Of a stretch of 64,000 nucleotides of DNA, positions 37,830-50,300 are shown piece after piece; the first letter of the stretch is position 1, and each line of letters opens with the position of its first letter. The DNA is from Clytia hemisphaerica (lineage: Eukaryota > Cnidaria > Hydrozoa > Leptothecata > Clytiidae), in assembly GCA_902728285.1 (NCBI GenBank), contig CACVBU010000702.1:1127499-1191498 (forward strand). The letters are read 5' to 3'. The position numbers were made by a program, and so were the translations under genes. The notes below the pieces were generated by a model. That model made no database searches. It saw only the letters and a list, made by a program, of their open reading frames with translations, and was not told where the DNA came from.

Positions 37830-40800
37830 ATGCTGACTATGCTGATGGCAGCTAATGATAATATTTTCTGATCGGTAAATTTGGCTAAAACATGCGGGTT
37901 AACTGTTTTCAAATGACTTTATCAATATTAGAAGCCCAAAGAATATTGGCAATTCGTCATCCAAGACCCTTGTGGTAATAGGGTAAGAAAGTGAAAGGAG
38001 TATTTCCAAGTATTAAACCATTGAGTTTCAATCCCGAGGGGCTCATGACGAGACTCCTGGATAGGAAACGAAACCACTTATTTCCAATCCAGAACGTCCG
38101 CGCGTAGTTTTTACACAAACGCCGGATTGAAACTAAAATCTATCGCTAGATTTCAAAAATTGTAGTCCTTCAAAACAAAGGAACGGCTATATACAATCCG
38201 TCGAATTACGGCGCGTTCTATGCGCGTTTTGGATGGGAAATAAGTGGCTTCAGTCCTCGAAATCAAGAGTCGCCAAATCTAATTTCCACCGAATCCGATT
38301 AATTTTATTATAGACCAAATAGAAACTCGCATTGTTCTTTTAAATAATATTCCAAACTAGTTTTGAAATCTACAAACTTTTTGTCTTTGTTCATTGTTCT
38401 TTTATTCAAAAGTCTTAGATACCTTATCTTAATTATTTCTATTTGTATTGTTTTAAATTTATTTGTGTATTTATATAATTTAAAACATCAAAATCTTTAT
38501 TTAAAAATAATAAAATCTATACTAAAAACCCCACGTTCAACCTTAATTACTCCATTTCAAACTAACCCCATATAAGCATAAAACTTCAAAGGCAGAACAC
38601 AAAACACAAAAACAAAAACAATTATACAAGTACTCGAATTTTTTCAGCCACTTTTTTCTAACTCAAACTAGTGGTCGGAGTTCCATTGTTCCGATCGAAC
38701 CCTCTGAACTTTTTAATTATCGAGAAAATGGAGTGTCAACCTTAATTATCACCTCAGCACTCGAATTTCACAAACACAAATTCGATTGTCAAACTGTTAA
38801 AGTATAAGGGTTAAGAGTAAGACTCACCTAATTTTGAGTATAATGTCGGACATCTTTAAGACCAATATCGATGGAAGACCAGGGCAGCTACTCGCAAAGG
38901 AATAATAGTGCTCTTCTATAAAATATAGAGGTATTTTCAGCATTAGAGTCCACTTTACAACACACATGACAATTTTCTAGCCCTAGGTTAAAGATTTTGT
39001 CTCAACATTTTTGGAAATGTCGCTTGAAATTATGCTCCTGCAAAAAAAATCACTAGAACTGGATCAATAAGGCTTATAAGGCAAAGTTTTTAGTTCCAGT
39101 TTCGAGATTTCAAACAGTATACAGTAGCTTATATTCAAAATCTACGTGAAATTTGGGACAGGAAAACCTCTCTTTGTACTGCAAACACAAATCTCTCTAA
39201 GAATGAAGATTAAATTTATGAAATACATACTGTCTCACATAAATACTCTCCATATGACTCATCTTTCAAACGGGCGACACACAACACAATGAAGAAACCA
39301 ACAACAATGAAAGTTCTGGTTCTTCAGTCGGCTTGATCTTCTTCCAATTATTACTATTAGTTGTTATTTTAAATTTCAATTTTTCTATATCTAAAAAATG
39401 AAGATTATTAGTCACATATTACTTTGTCAGAAAGAAGAGACCATAACTTCCCAATGAGCTATAGACGAGATCCTTCTTTCTTCTAGTTCCAAAACATTGG
39501 CGGCTTAAAGTATGAACAAGTCAATTTAGTCAAGTTTGGCCCATCCACTTGAGAAAAAAAATGGCCATACCTTGTTTTTGGACGTTATTTGATGATTTTT
39601 AAAAAGGCATAAAGTTTTTCATTTTCCCATGTATGTAATGTATTTACTCGATGATTTCGTACATCAAAATTTAAGTTTCCTGCTAATTCTTGTATAGTGG
39701 GGCGGATTATCACATGTATACTTCAAATTGTGATATAGCTCTGAAATTTTGTACAGAGGTTCATCATAAAGTAAGAAAAATAAAAATTGAGAGAGACACT
39801 CTTGAAAATGATGTTTCTGTTGACGTCAGCACTTTTTTTGCAAAAGTTTCATCTCCGAAAAACCCTAACATATTAAATACTGTTGGAAAGGAAATTTAAT
39901 TCTGAACAACTTTTTTGCTTACGGGAAATCATGAAAATCAATTCAAAAAAAGATAAGTTTTTCTGAAGCTGCCATGGTATGCAAGAAAATCATTTGACGC
40001 TAAAAATGTAAAATTATTTTGACGTTAAAATAATATATTGACGTCAATTATTCGTGGGCCCTATCCCTAGTATACAGTATTATCATTGTGTATGTCTTTA
40101 CAGAACTGTAGGAATACCTTAAGAAAATTCGATTCCAATTGTTATAAACTTTTTCGTGGTCAGGAAATATTTTCCATTTACTAGGACTATTTCGAATCAA
40201 ATCAATACTATCGTGTAATTTTACAGTAGTTCCAACTAAATTTAAGTGAAGCAGCAAACTAAATTTTTATTATCAATAAATCTCCTAATTATATTACCCT
40301 ATTAAATTAATTCTGTTCTCAAGCATAGTTAAAAAAATAAAAATTTCAAAATAATGTCAATATAATAAATTTTTTAATATACAATTTATAATGGTTAAAT
40401 TTTGTTTGTAAAAAAGAAAGTGTTAAAATGTGTCAATCTGTGAGAAAAATATTTTCAAAATTTACAAAAAAAGGTATTACGACAGCTATCAACTTTCTAT
40501 AACCCGGCTATAACCTAAAGGGGTTTGAATTATATCGATGATCATCACGTTTCAAAACAAATTTACAAAACATTTCCAAAGCTTTAGCTACCATTCAAAT
40601 CAATTTGGGTTTCAAAGGTCTAAAATCAATTTGGGTTTCAAAAGTCTAAAATCAATTTGGGTTTCAAAAGTCTAAGATCTCATTGATCCTGTTGCGCCAA
40701 AAACTGAAAGAAAATGAACCTTAGTTGAGTTGGCGAGGGTAGAATGCCGACAAATGTCTAAGTTTTTTGTATTGACACACTCTGCAAAACAGAAATCTGA

Positions 40801-41393
40801 CGTCATTCGATCCTGGTTAACTCGAATCCAATCCTCTTTGAGGTTACAGGTGGTCTTTCTTACCTTGGTAACGAAGATAGTTTGAACTAATTTACAGAAA
40901 AATTTTATTTTCGACAAAACTTACAGTGAAAGAACTTGGGATGAAAATGATTGAGAAGTGTTTTCAATTTAAGAATGAAAATTCTAAGAGACTAAACTAA
41001 TTAATTTCATACATACTAATAATTATGCCACAAAATATATACACACACTGCAAAATGTTTTTAACAATAACTTAGAAAAATAATGCTTTTAAAAATACAG
41101 AATATATTAAAAAAATTAATACATGTCACCCCAGTACCAAAATTTCGTTGCAAAAAATAATATAAAGATGTAAATGTGTAAAAATAAAACATAAAAAGGT
41201 GAAAAAAGTGCGAAAATATTTTTATACTTTTAACTTTTTGTCTTGTATACAATTCCAACCAAAAGTATGTTAAAGGTTCAATTCAATTCGGCAAAATTTC
41301 AGATTGAAAAACAAGTAGACTGAACTGAAGACTCGATAAAATAATCAAAGACCTAAAGCTTTAAGCTCAAGTTGGCTCTGGTCTTCAAAACAA
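37830..41393. other. Intergenic region between aquaporin and laminin (tail-to-tail genes)
   Basis: Both neighbouring genes end here, so 3' untranslated sequence and terminators are expected at each side. The only structure seen is a 29-30-bp unit ('aaatcaatttgggtttcaaa') repeated three times at about 40590-40675. Short open frames have no family similarity. Confidence 0.4.
40590..40675. repeat. 29-30-bp tandem repeat, three copies
   Basis: 'atcaatttgggtttcaaa' followed by 'a/ggtctaaa' occurs three times in a row with almost no divergence. Downstream of the laminin stop codon. Confidence 0.75.
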
Positions 41394-44300
41394 TCAACCA
41401 CATCCTTTTGTATTTTTCATTTGCTCATAGAGTTGCCTCAATTGCCCAATTTCTTCTTTCATCTCTTTAGCGCTTTGCCTCTGTGATTCAATCTTTATTT
41501 TTTGATCATCACGTGCTTTTCTCAAAGCCATCAGCGCATGCGTTAAACTCATTTGTTGAAAGACGTCACGTGATTGGTTGATTTCATTGTTTAATTCGGT
41601 AAAGTGGGTTGAATTCAAAACACCAATTTTCTCCATCTCTTCAAACAAACGTAGAACATCACCAGCCTGCTTCAATTGGTCCGATTTTGCCTCGCTTGCC
41701 CATTTCAAACTATCTTTGGCTTGTTTAGTCAAGTTGAGAACTTGACTAGAAGTTGCGTTACACCGAACGCTCAAAGCGTAACCCTCGTAACCGATGGAAT
41801 TGATTTTGCGAAACATAGCTCGGATTTCAGTCATATTTGTTTTGAAAACAGGCTTCTTCTCTAGATCTCGAAATGTAGTAAGTACATTTAATGCATCCTA
41901 GAAAAGAAGAATTTCATATTCAAACACAATTTGTATTGTTTTGATTTTTAGGGGATTATTTTTTCCAAATAGAAAATTTTTCAACATAACAGGTTAGGCG
42001 TTGCTGCAAGAGTGCTCTACCAGGAGAAGAAGCATGATACAATTTTTTAAGAAATAAATATACCGTCAACTGCTCTAACTTGAGACGATTGGTCGAAACA
42101 TGGGACTGTTGATAATCTGGCCTGTATTTTCACTTACTGTTAAATCTCTTTGACAACAAATTTGTTTTGATACTTCCACCAAGTTTATCAACTACACTTT
42201 CTGTCATAACATGTCACGATAACTTTCACTGATAGCGCGCCCTTTTTAACTTTTTGTTTTCATTCAAAATGACCAGACGCCGATTCGGAGAATTAGAGAA
42301 CGCCCGCGCCTAACCGCCTATCGCCCGATGGGATTAACGAATAACGAGTGGGTAACTTGCCGCGCGAGTGACGTCAAACGCTCCATCGTTTTGCCACTAA
42401 TTTGTTCTTCTTCGTTCCAGACACTCGCGTGTGTTCCACAACGGATTTTTTTCATTTTTCGATTTAAAAGCCTACTCGGTGTAAAAGAGAAATCGTGTAT
42501 TTTTTAATACGCCGTTCATTAACTCAAATCAAATGAGTGGAGGTTCGGTGAAATGGTGGCCGAATTTCTGTCCCATGTTTTGTCAGATAGTCCCAAGCTA
42601 GAGCAGTTGACGGTAGCATAGTCAAACCTTTGAAAAAGGTCATTGGTCTTACCTGTCGTTGTTCATTAGTTCTACTTTGTAGATCAGTGCTCTTATTGAA
42701 AACTTTTGAAACGTTTCCAAAGATGTCTGTCACTTGCAATTTCATACTTTTCACGTATTCGATTGTTTCAATACTGCTCTTGTTAAGCTGCAAAGAGAAA
42801 GAATGTGTTCATAGCAGGTAAGAAAGAGAATTTAATCCAATTGGTCAACAAGTGGAAAATTCAGAACAATAAGATCACGGAAATATCAGCCTCATAAACC
42901 GAGTACTATAAAAAAGTATCAAAAAAAGCGTGTATTCGTGTACACAATGCAAATTACTGTATTTTTTACTTCACCTGCTTTTCTTGGCGTTTTTCTTTTC
43001 ACGAATGCTTATTTCAGTTACCTTACGTCCGCATGTTTGAAATGTATTGCCAGAAAGTGCTAAGTAAGTCTGCGACCGCAGTCGGAGGCGACCCGAAGGC
43101 TCCTCTTTCGATAGCTATCTACCCGAAGGTAGGGGAGGGCGCCACTCTTTCTCCCTGGATTTCTCCACTTACCCTTGATCCTTCTCTTAGTTGCTGAGCA
43201 TCAAGCAGAGAGGCATCAAGTACCATTTTGGGAATCTTTGGTATGACCCGGCTGGGGGTTGAACCCACAACTTTGCGAACCGTAGCCGGATTCTCTACCA
43301 CTGTACTACGGTCGCTAACAGTCCACAGTGCTAACAGTCCACTAGATTCGCTTTAGTGTTCAAAATTGAAGAAAACCTTATTTTTTACACGTGATTCCGT
43401 AAGATATGGCGTTATGAGATGGATATCACAAACAAGGAGGGTGCGGGAAGATTGTCCTTTCTTATACTTGATATTGTTTTAATAACAAAGTTTCAAAAAT
43501 GTACCTTATCTAACTGTGCCATTGAATCTTTCAGCGATTGTGACGAGTTGATGATAGCATTTTCATAATCCATCAATACTACCAACATACGTTGAGCTGT
43601 ACCAAATGTTGTATTGGATACCTTCGATGCATTCAAGACACCTTCTCTGTGAAACAATGAAGTGGGGATGATATGAAAATAAAGTTCAGTATCTCAAAAA
43701 TTCATACAACTACTTTCGGGTAATTGGCCATTTCCAATTTCTATCCATACAGAAGGGGTGGAGGAGCATTTTGGGAGTAAATCCGAGAAGAGTTTCCAGG
43801 GGGTAAAGGATTCTTTTTTTTTCATTTTTCCAGGGGATAAAAAGTTATTCTAAAATATTCAGGTGGTAAAAGACTATTTTGACTCGTCCACTGTCATATG
43901 AATTTTCCAGCACTTTCTTTGTTTTTGCCATTTTCCCGGGGGTATTTTTTCCAAGAATCTTTTTTTGACTCAAAAAGGTTCGTCCACCCCTGTAGAATTT
44001 TTTAATGAAACAGCCCAACATCTAAGCCTTTCGTAGTGTGTGACTCCAAAGGATCGAAGAGATAGACCTTAAAGAACTGAACATAGGTGTTCTCAAAACT
44101 TAACCCAACTTTGCTTTGATTGATAAAGATTGATACCTGATTTGAGAAACTTGTTTATGAAGCGTTTCAGTTTCTTTAACCGTTGTATTTGCGCTCTTCA
44201 ACACCATTGAGGAATGATTTAACGATCTTTTAGAATCAAACATCAATGATGTAAAGGTCTCTTGAAGGTTTTGGAGATGATCTTTCAAACGGTATAAACT

Positions 44301-47300
44301 CTGATACAAAGTTTCGTTCCTACTTTGCAAATCGTTGAGAATCGTCTTGGCAGAGTTGACATCGAGGTCTTGAATCTCATCTCCAGTTCTGGTGATATTC
44401 GCCAGCAAATCTTTTGATAGATTTAGAATCTCCAATGATGTATTGTAAAGGCTTGAAGATAACATTCGTTGACCTGACACTGCTCTACTGAAATCGGTTA
44501 ATTCAGACTTGGTATTGGTCAGATTGGAGTCGATATTCATACTTATATTGGTAATTGCAGCTGTCTTGACCAAGATTTGATTCGACGCATTGAATAACTG
44601 GTCAATGTTGAGTAGAACTGGAGCGTACGATGAAATGCGTTTAGTGGCAATGCTTGTGAAATTATCTGCTAAGTCTTGAAGTTGTTTCAATAGAATGGAC
44701 GCATTGCCAGATTTAGGTGTCAACTCAGTATTAATTATGTAAACACTAAACCATAGGAAATCATGAATGGTGTTCATCGTGTCACGTGTTTGATTTTCGT
44801 GCGTCATGATGTTTGAAGATTGGGCACGAATAATATTGACACGTTGCGTGATGTTGATTTCTAATCGTGTCTCCAGTTCCTCCAACGTATCACCTAATGG
44901 AATAAACATTCGGATTTTAAAACTCTTAATCGAGGATAATCTCAGTATAAACCACTGACCTTTATATTTCCCTGGACCAAGCTATATCCGCCATCTTTGA
45001 TCGGAGTTTTATTTGGAATTGGTACCCGAGAAGAAGCCATTGCAATGTTAAAAAATCATCAAAAGTATTCGAGGAAAAGTAGATCTAACACTCTCGATGC
45101 ATTTTCACCGCTATTGAGTAGTGCCGCGGGCGCCATTAAAAAATTCCGATTAAAGATTTTTGGTTGGCCGGGATTGAGTAACTTGGTCCAAGGATATATA
45201 AAGGTAAGTGGTATAAACGTATAGACTATTTTCTAATCCTTACCTAATAGTACCAAGGCTAAGGAAAAAGTACCGATCAAATTCACAAAAAGTTAAAAAA
45301 TGAAGTACTACAAAATTGTTAAAAATTACGACATACCCTCAAAAATCTATTCATGAAATATATTCTCTTAAAAAATATTTTGGTGGAACTTTCCTTAACT
45401 TTTGTTCAAAAATGTTGTGAATCAGGTGAACTGACACAAGTCCACTATTTGAATAGCTCAGTCTCAAAAACTGAAGATAGAAATTTACCTAAATTATCAA
45501 ACTCCTGATAAAGCTCATGTTCCAGTTGAGCTGTAGAGTTCACTTCTGATAATATACGAAGAACAGTCGACGACAGGTTAGTGAGTAGTTCTGGAAAAGT
45601 GTCATTTGAAACCAGGTGAGCAGCACGTGTTGCATTTTGGACCATGAGTTGAAAGGTCTTGATTTGCTGTCTGAGGAGATGAACTTCATCTTGAATCAAA
45701 CCATGACATAGAGAACACGCTGTAAATAGAGGTGCGTGTAAAAAGATTGAGTAAAAAGAATTCACTGGAGTCCAATGGACAATCAAAGTTCGTCGCAAAT
45801 TCGCAGATTCATCTCTTGTTATTTTTTACTATTTTTTGTCAACAAATGTCAGCTTAAGGATTGATATTTTTGGGTGAATCGGAAACATCTTAAAACTTCC
45901 AAGGCTCTGTGACTATGTTTATATGCTTTTGAGAGGAACACGGCGATACCTCTTTCTAACAAAAAGTTCATGCACAGGCTTACAGGAAGTTATCATTAGA
46001 GTCGAGTTTGGTGCTGGAACCATAAAAAGTGAAGAGCAGGAATTAGCACTTTGATATAAGTAAAAGTAATTGTGCGACCTAGTCGAAGGCGACTCTCAGG
46101 CTCCTCTTTCGATAGCTATCTACCTAAAGGTAGGAGAGGGCACTACTTTTTCTCCCTAGATTACCCCACTTCCCCTCAATCATTCTCTTAATTGCCGAGC
46201 ATTGAGCAGACAGGCATTAACATTTTGTACTAAGTATGAAGAAGTCTTTATACGTTAGAAAGTAGTTTCTAGCAAGGTCTGCCAAAACAGAGCGCAACGA
46301 TCGAATTAAAAAGCAGCCTAAAACACCCTATTGAACCAATCCGTTTCGAAAATTCTTCAAATAATCTTGAAAACAAAAACAAAAACGACGAGAGGCTAGA
46401 TCTTTTTATTACCTGTACATGCATGACTAATATTAACAGCATTTTCAGCGCAACGATCGCACCTCCGCCCTCCGATATCTTCTTTACAAGGACATTGTCC
46501 CGTCGTTAGATCGCACACATCTGTACGATTGTTAATCGTATTAACAGCAATGCAATCACAAGCTACAATGATAAATTTTAATGTATAAAAACGATATACT
46601 ACCGGGTGCGCCACAAAAAAGTTTCTCTCTTTAAAGGTAATTTTCTCGAAATCTAAAAATTTTAAAAGAACCATTCCTATTTTATTGGAAAGAAGAAAGA
46701 TAAACTTAAATTTTGATGGGTCATTTATTGAATTCGATTCATTAGATCAAAAGTTATGCTCAATTGAATAAAAAAGTTACTTTCAGAAAGTGCTCGAAAA
46801 CGTTGAAAATCGACCTATCAAATTTTTCAGAAGCATTATTACTTGATATATCAGTATTTCCGTTTCAGTCATTAAAAATGATAATTAGCTGTCTAAATGA
46901 CCTTTTCTTATTTAAAGGAAGGTTGAATTTCAATGAAAGGAAGAAAATTCGTCGAAAAAGGCCAACAAATCTAGTAAAATTCATAAAAATACATCAAATA
47001 TGGGTTTCGAGATAGATCCAGCCTTACCCCTTACATAGACTTTATCCAGTCTAGAACCAAAAATCTCAGGAAAATTTCGGTAAAACTAAATTGGATTAAT
47101 TTTGATGAGGATTTTAAACCCTTTCGATCTTTCAACTTCAAAATTTATCTGTTTAGTTAATGAAAAATGCTCTTAATCATGTAAACGCTGTTGCGATTGC
47201 CAAATTTAAAGTAAAAATTTGATAGGTCGATTTTTAACGTTTTCGAGCACTTTCTGAAAGTAACATTTTTATTCAATTGAGTATAACTTTTGATCTGATT

Positions 47301-50300
47301 AATCGAATTCAATAAATGAACCATCAAAATTTAAGTCTATCTTTCTTCTTTTCAATGAAATAGGAATGGTTCTTTTAAAATTTTTAGATTTCGAGAAATT
47401 TGGTTTCAAAGAGAGAAACTTTTTTGTGGCGCACCCGGTACAAATCAAAAAACTAAGTGGGAAATGAGAATGAATTCTGGCCTTAAAAACTTGACAACAT
47501 CGAGATAGCTTCAAAAGTATGTGCGTCACTTGGCAGTATACATTATCAATCAGTGTACCATATATTTCCCCAAGCAAGGAGCGGGGTTGGAAACTCTCAA
47601 TTCCTTATAACAGACAGTGCTCCCTTTCACAAAGCTACTCGATATTATTGTGTGTTAAAGTAAGTACTCCAAATTAAAACTTTTCAACTTTATCTTTTCC
47701 ACTGTCAAAAAAAAGTGCACTGTCTTTAATAAAAAAGGGGAGGGGTGGTAATCACAAACAATTCAAAGGCAGAATTACTGTATTTTGGTTTGAAAAAAGA
47801 AAAAAAGCAATGTCGAGAATGTACAGGCTGACAAACCTACATTTCACATCATTAATACCCTCAAGTGTTACCTCGTATAATGTGACGAATTTTACTTTAA
47901 TGAAGTAGCGGGCTTATAAAAGGGCCTGTTTACGAAGCAAAATCTATTCCCCGAACTACCTAATTGGCGATGTACGGGTCCAAGTAGTATATTTAAAGTT
48001 GAAAATAACCTCTTTTCACTCTCATTTCAAATGCAAACTTTTGTTAACTTAGTTATTTCAAATGCAGACAGAGAGTGAAAAAAAATATAACTAGACCGCG
48101 CGACTCGTAAAAAGCATACTGCGTTGTTGAGAAGATATTCGTAAAAATAATATACCTTTGCAACCAACAAAACTTGGATTGTTATACCCATAGAAGCCTG
48201 GTGAACACTGCTCACAATCCGGTTCCTCAACGTTCGGTTGGCAACGCTCACAATGATCGCCTTCCGTACCATGTTGGCAATTAGAACATATGCCAGTCTC
48301 CGGATTACAGTCTGTTGAACGAGCATTGCAAGAACATAATACGCAACGATCGAACGGACCATTGATTAATTTCTCTCTGGTATAGCCTTTGATAAAATTG
48401 ATATACATTTTCGTAACTGGTTTTAGTTTTGTGAAATAACAAGAACATAAACACAATCTGAAGTGACTTTTTCCAAATCTAAATGACATTTCAATCGCCG
48501 GCTACTATTGAATAATCGTGGCGATTGTAAATGGCATTACATCATCAACAGCCAATAGATTTGGAAAAAGTCACTTCAGTTTGTTTTATGTTCCAGCAAA
48601 AAAACTGTTAAATTCTTTGATAAAGTTTAGAGGACATAATTCCAACGTATGAAAGTACGAGTTCCAGTCGTGAATCGAAAAGAAAGTATATACAGCTGAC
48701 TCCTCTAATTTGATCTAGAAGGGATCGAAAAATTTCTTCGAATCAGAAAAAAATTCGAAATTAGAGAGATTGATTTAAAGCACTTTTCAGCTTGGGGACC
48801 ATTTTAGTTCGAACTATAGAGAGATTTGAATAAATTAGAGGTTCGAATTAAAGAGAGTTGACTTTAATTTGTAAGATGAAGAGCGTACCTGAAGAGCAGG
48901 TCTGACACGAAACACCAGTGTAATTTTGAGGACATTGGCAATGTTCAACACCACCAAAATCACCAGCATCATTCCCTACTGGTACCACTTTCATCATTGT
49001 CAATTTTTGAAAAATTCCCACATCTCCTTTTGTTCCTTGAAACTGAATTTGAAGTGATTCAAGATCTGCAAGGATTGCTTGGATTTTCCAGGAATCTAAG
49101 TCTGCATTTTCTGCATCAATACGAATGCTGGCTTTCTGACCAACACCACTGGTTATATTATTGATTGTGTAACTTAGGAAGAAATTATCAGTCCCACCGA
49201 TCAGAATCAAGGATACAGACCGATTGACAGATACAGATGTTTGGTAATCGAAATTGAATTCCAGTGTTAATTCCTGTTGTAAAATGTAAAGTCGATTACC
49301 AAGGTACTCTTGTGGAGCTGAAAGCACAAAATAACCACCAGTCATGTTAAAAGTGATTCCAGCTTCGGATGTTTCAAAATTACCACCGTTAATTTGTGTC
49401 CAGTCAAATAAATCAGATGGAATAGGTCGGAGTTCGTAACCAGAGGCGGAGCTACATGTGTCTGTTTTGTTGAAACAGAAACATTCCTGGCAGCCTTGGT
49501 GATTCTCCTTCATCAAGTTGAAATAACCAGTTTTACATGATGAACATTTCTCGATGATGACGTTACTCTTGCATGAACATTTACCAGTGTCTTGGTCACA
49601 TTGCAAGCTGACTGATCCATCTTCATTACATCCACAACGACTAAGAACACAATGAACAAAACATACTTCAATAAAACCTTCCGGACACCAAAACAGGAAG
49701 GCTAAGGAAAATGTTCCCAAAAATATGGGGAGGGCGGGGTACAAGGGAAAGGAGGAAAATTAAAAGGGGCAATAATACCATGAGGGAGTCACCCTTACGC
49801 AAAATTCATAAGATCTATAATTGTAAAAGAGTCTATAAATGATAGCATCTTCTACTTTCAGAAGTTTACAATGCAAAGGATTGCACCATCACAGTGTTAA
49901 ATACTTCAAGTTGTGAATATAGTCGCTCTCATGTTGTCTTCTGACCAGCCACCAGAACCGTTGGAAAACCACAACCATGCCATTCGCGGGCATACATAAG
50001 GGCAATACATAAGGGCAAAATTCATAAGTTGTGAATAATACTGTGTTTAAAAAGGGAGGAGGTAAAAAAGACTTTCTACTAACCTGCATCCAGTCCCAGA
50101 AAACCCATAATAATTAATTTGACATCGATCACATTTTTGGCCCTGTGTACTTTCCTTGCACACGCATATCCCATTATCAAGACACTGTAAACTGGATGAT
50201 CCGTTCATATTACAGCCACAATCTCTGCAACCTTCCAGCGTTCCAAAACCGAAGTAATTCGTTTGACATTGAGAGCATGTACGAGTAATGATATTTTTTT

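Noticed and set aside
43258-43318. Possible functional tRNA gene on the minus strand
   Set aside because: A and B boxes exist, but the sequence runs into a repeated body shared with 46075-46226 and no proper cloverleaf is formed; it is a SINE head.
44997-45224. 75-codon plus-strand frame between laminin exons 12 and 13
   Set aside because: It overlaps the inverted-repeat element 44952-45211 and runs into its right arm; incidental.
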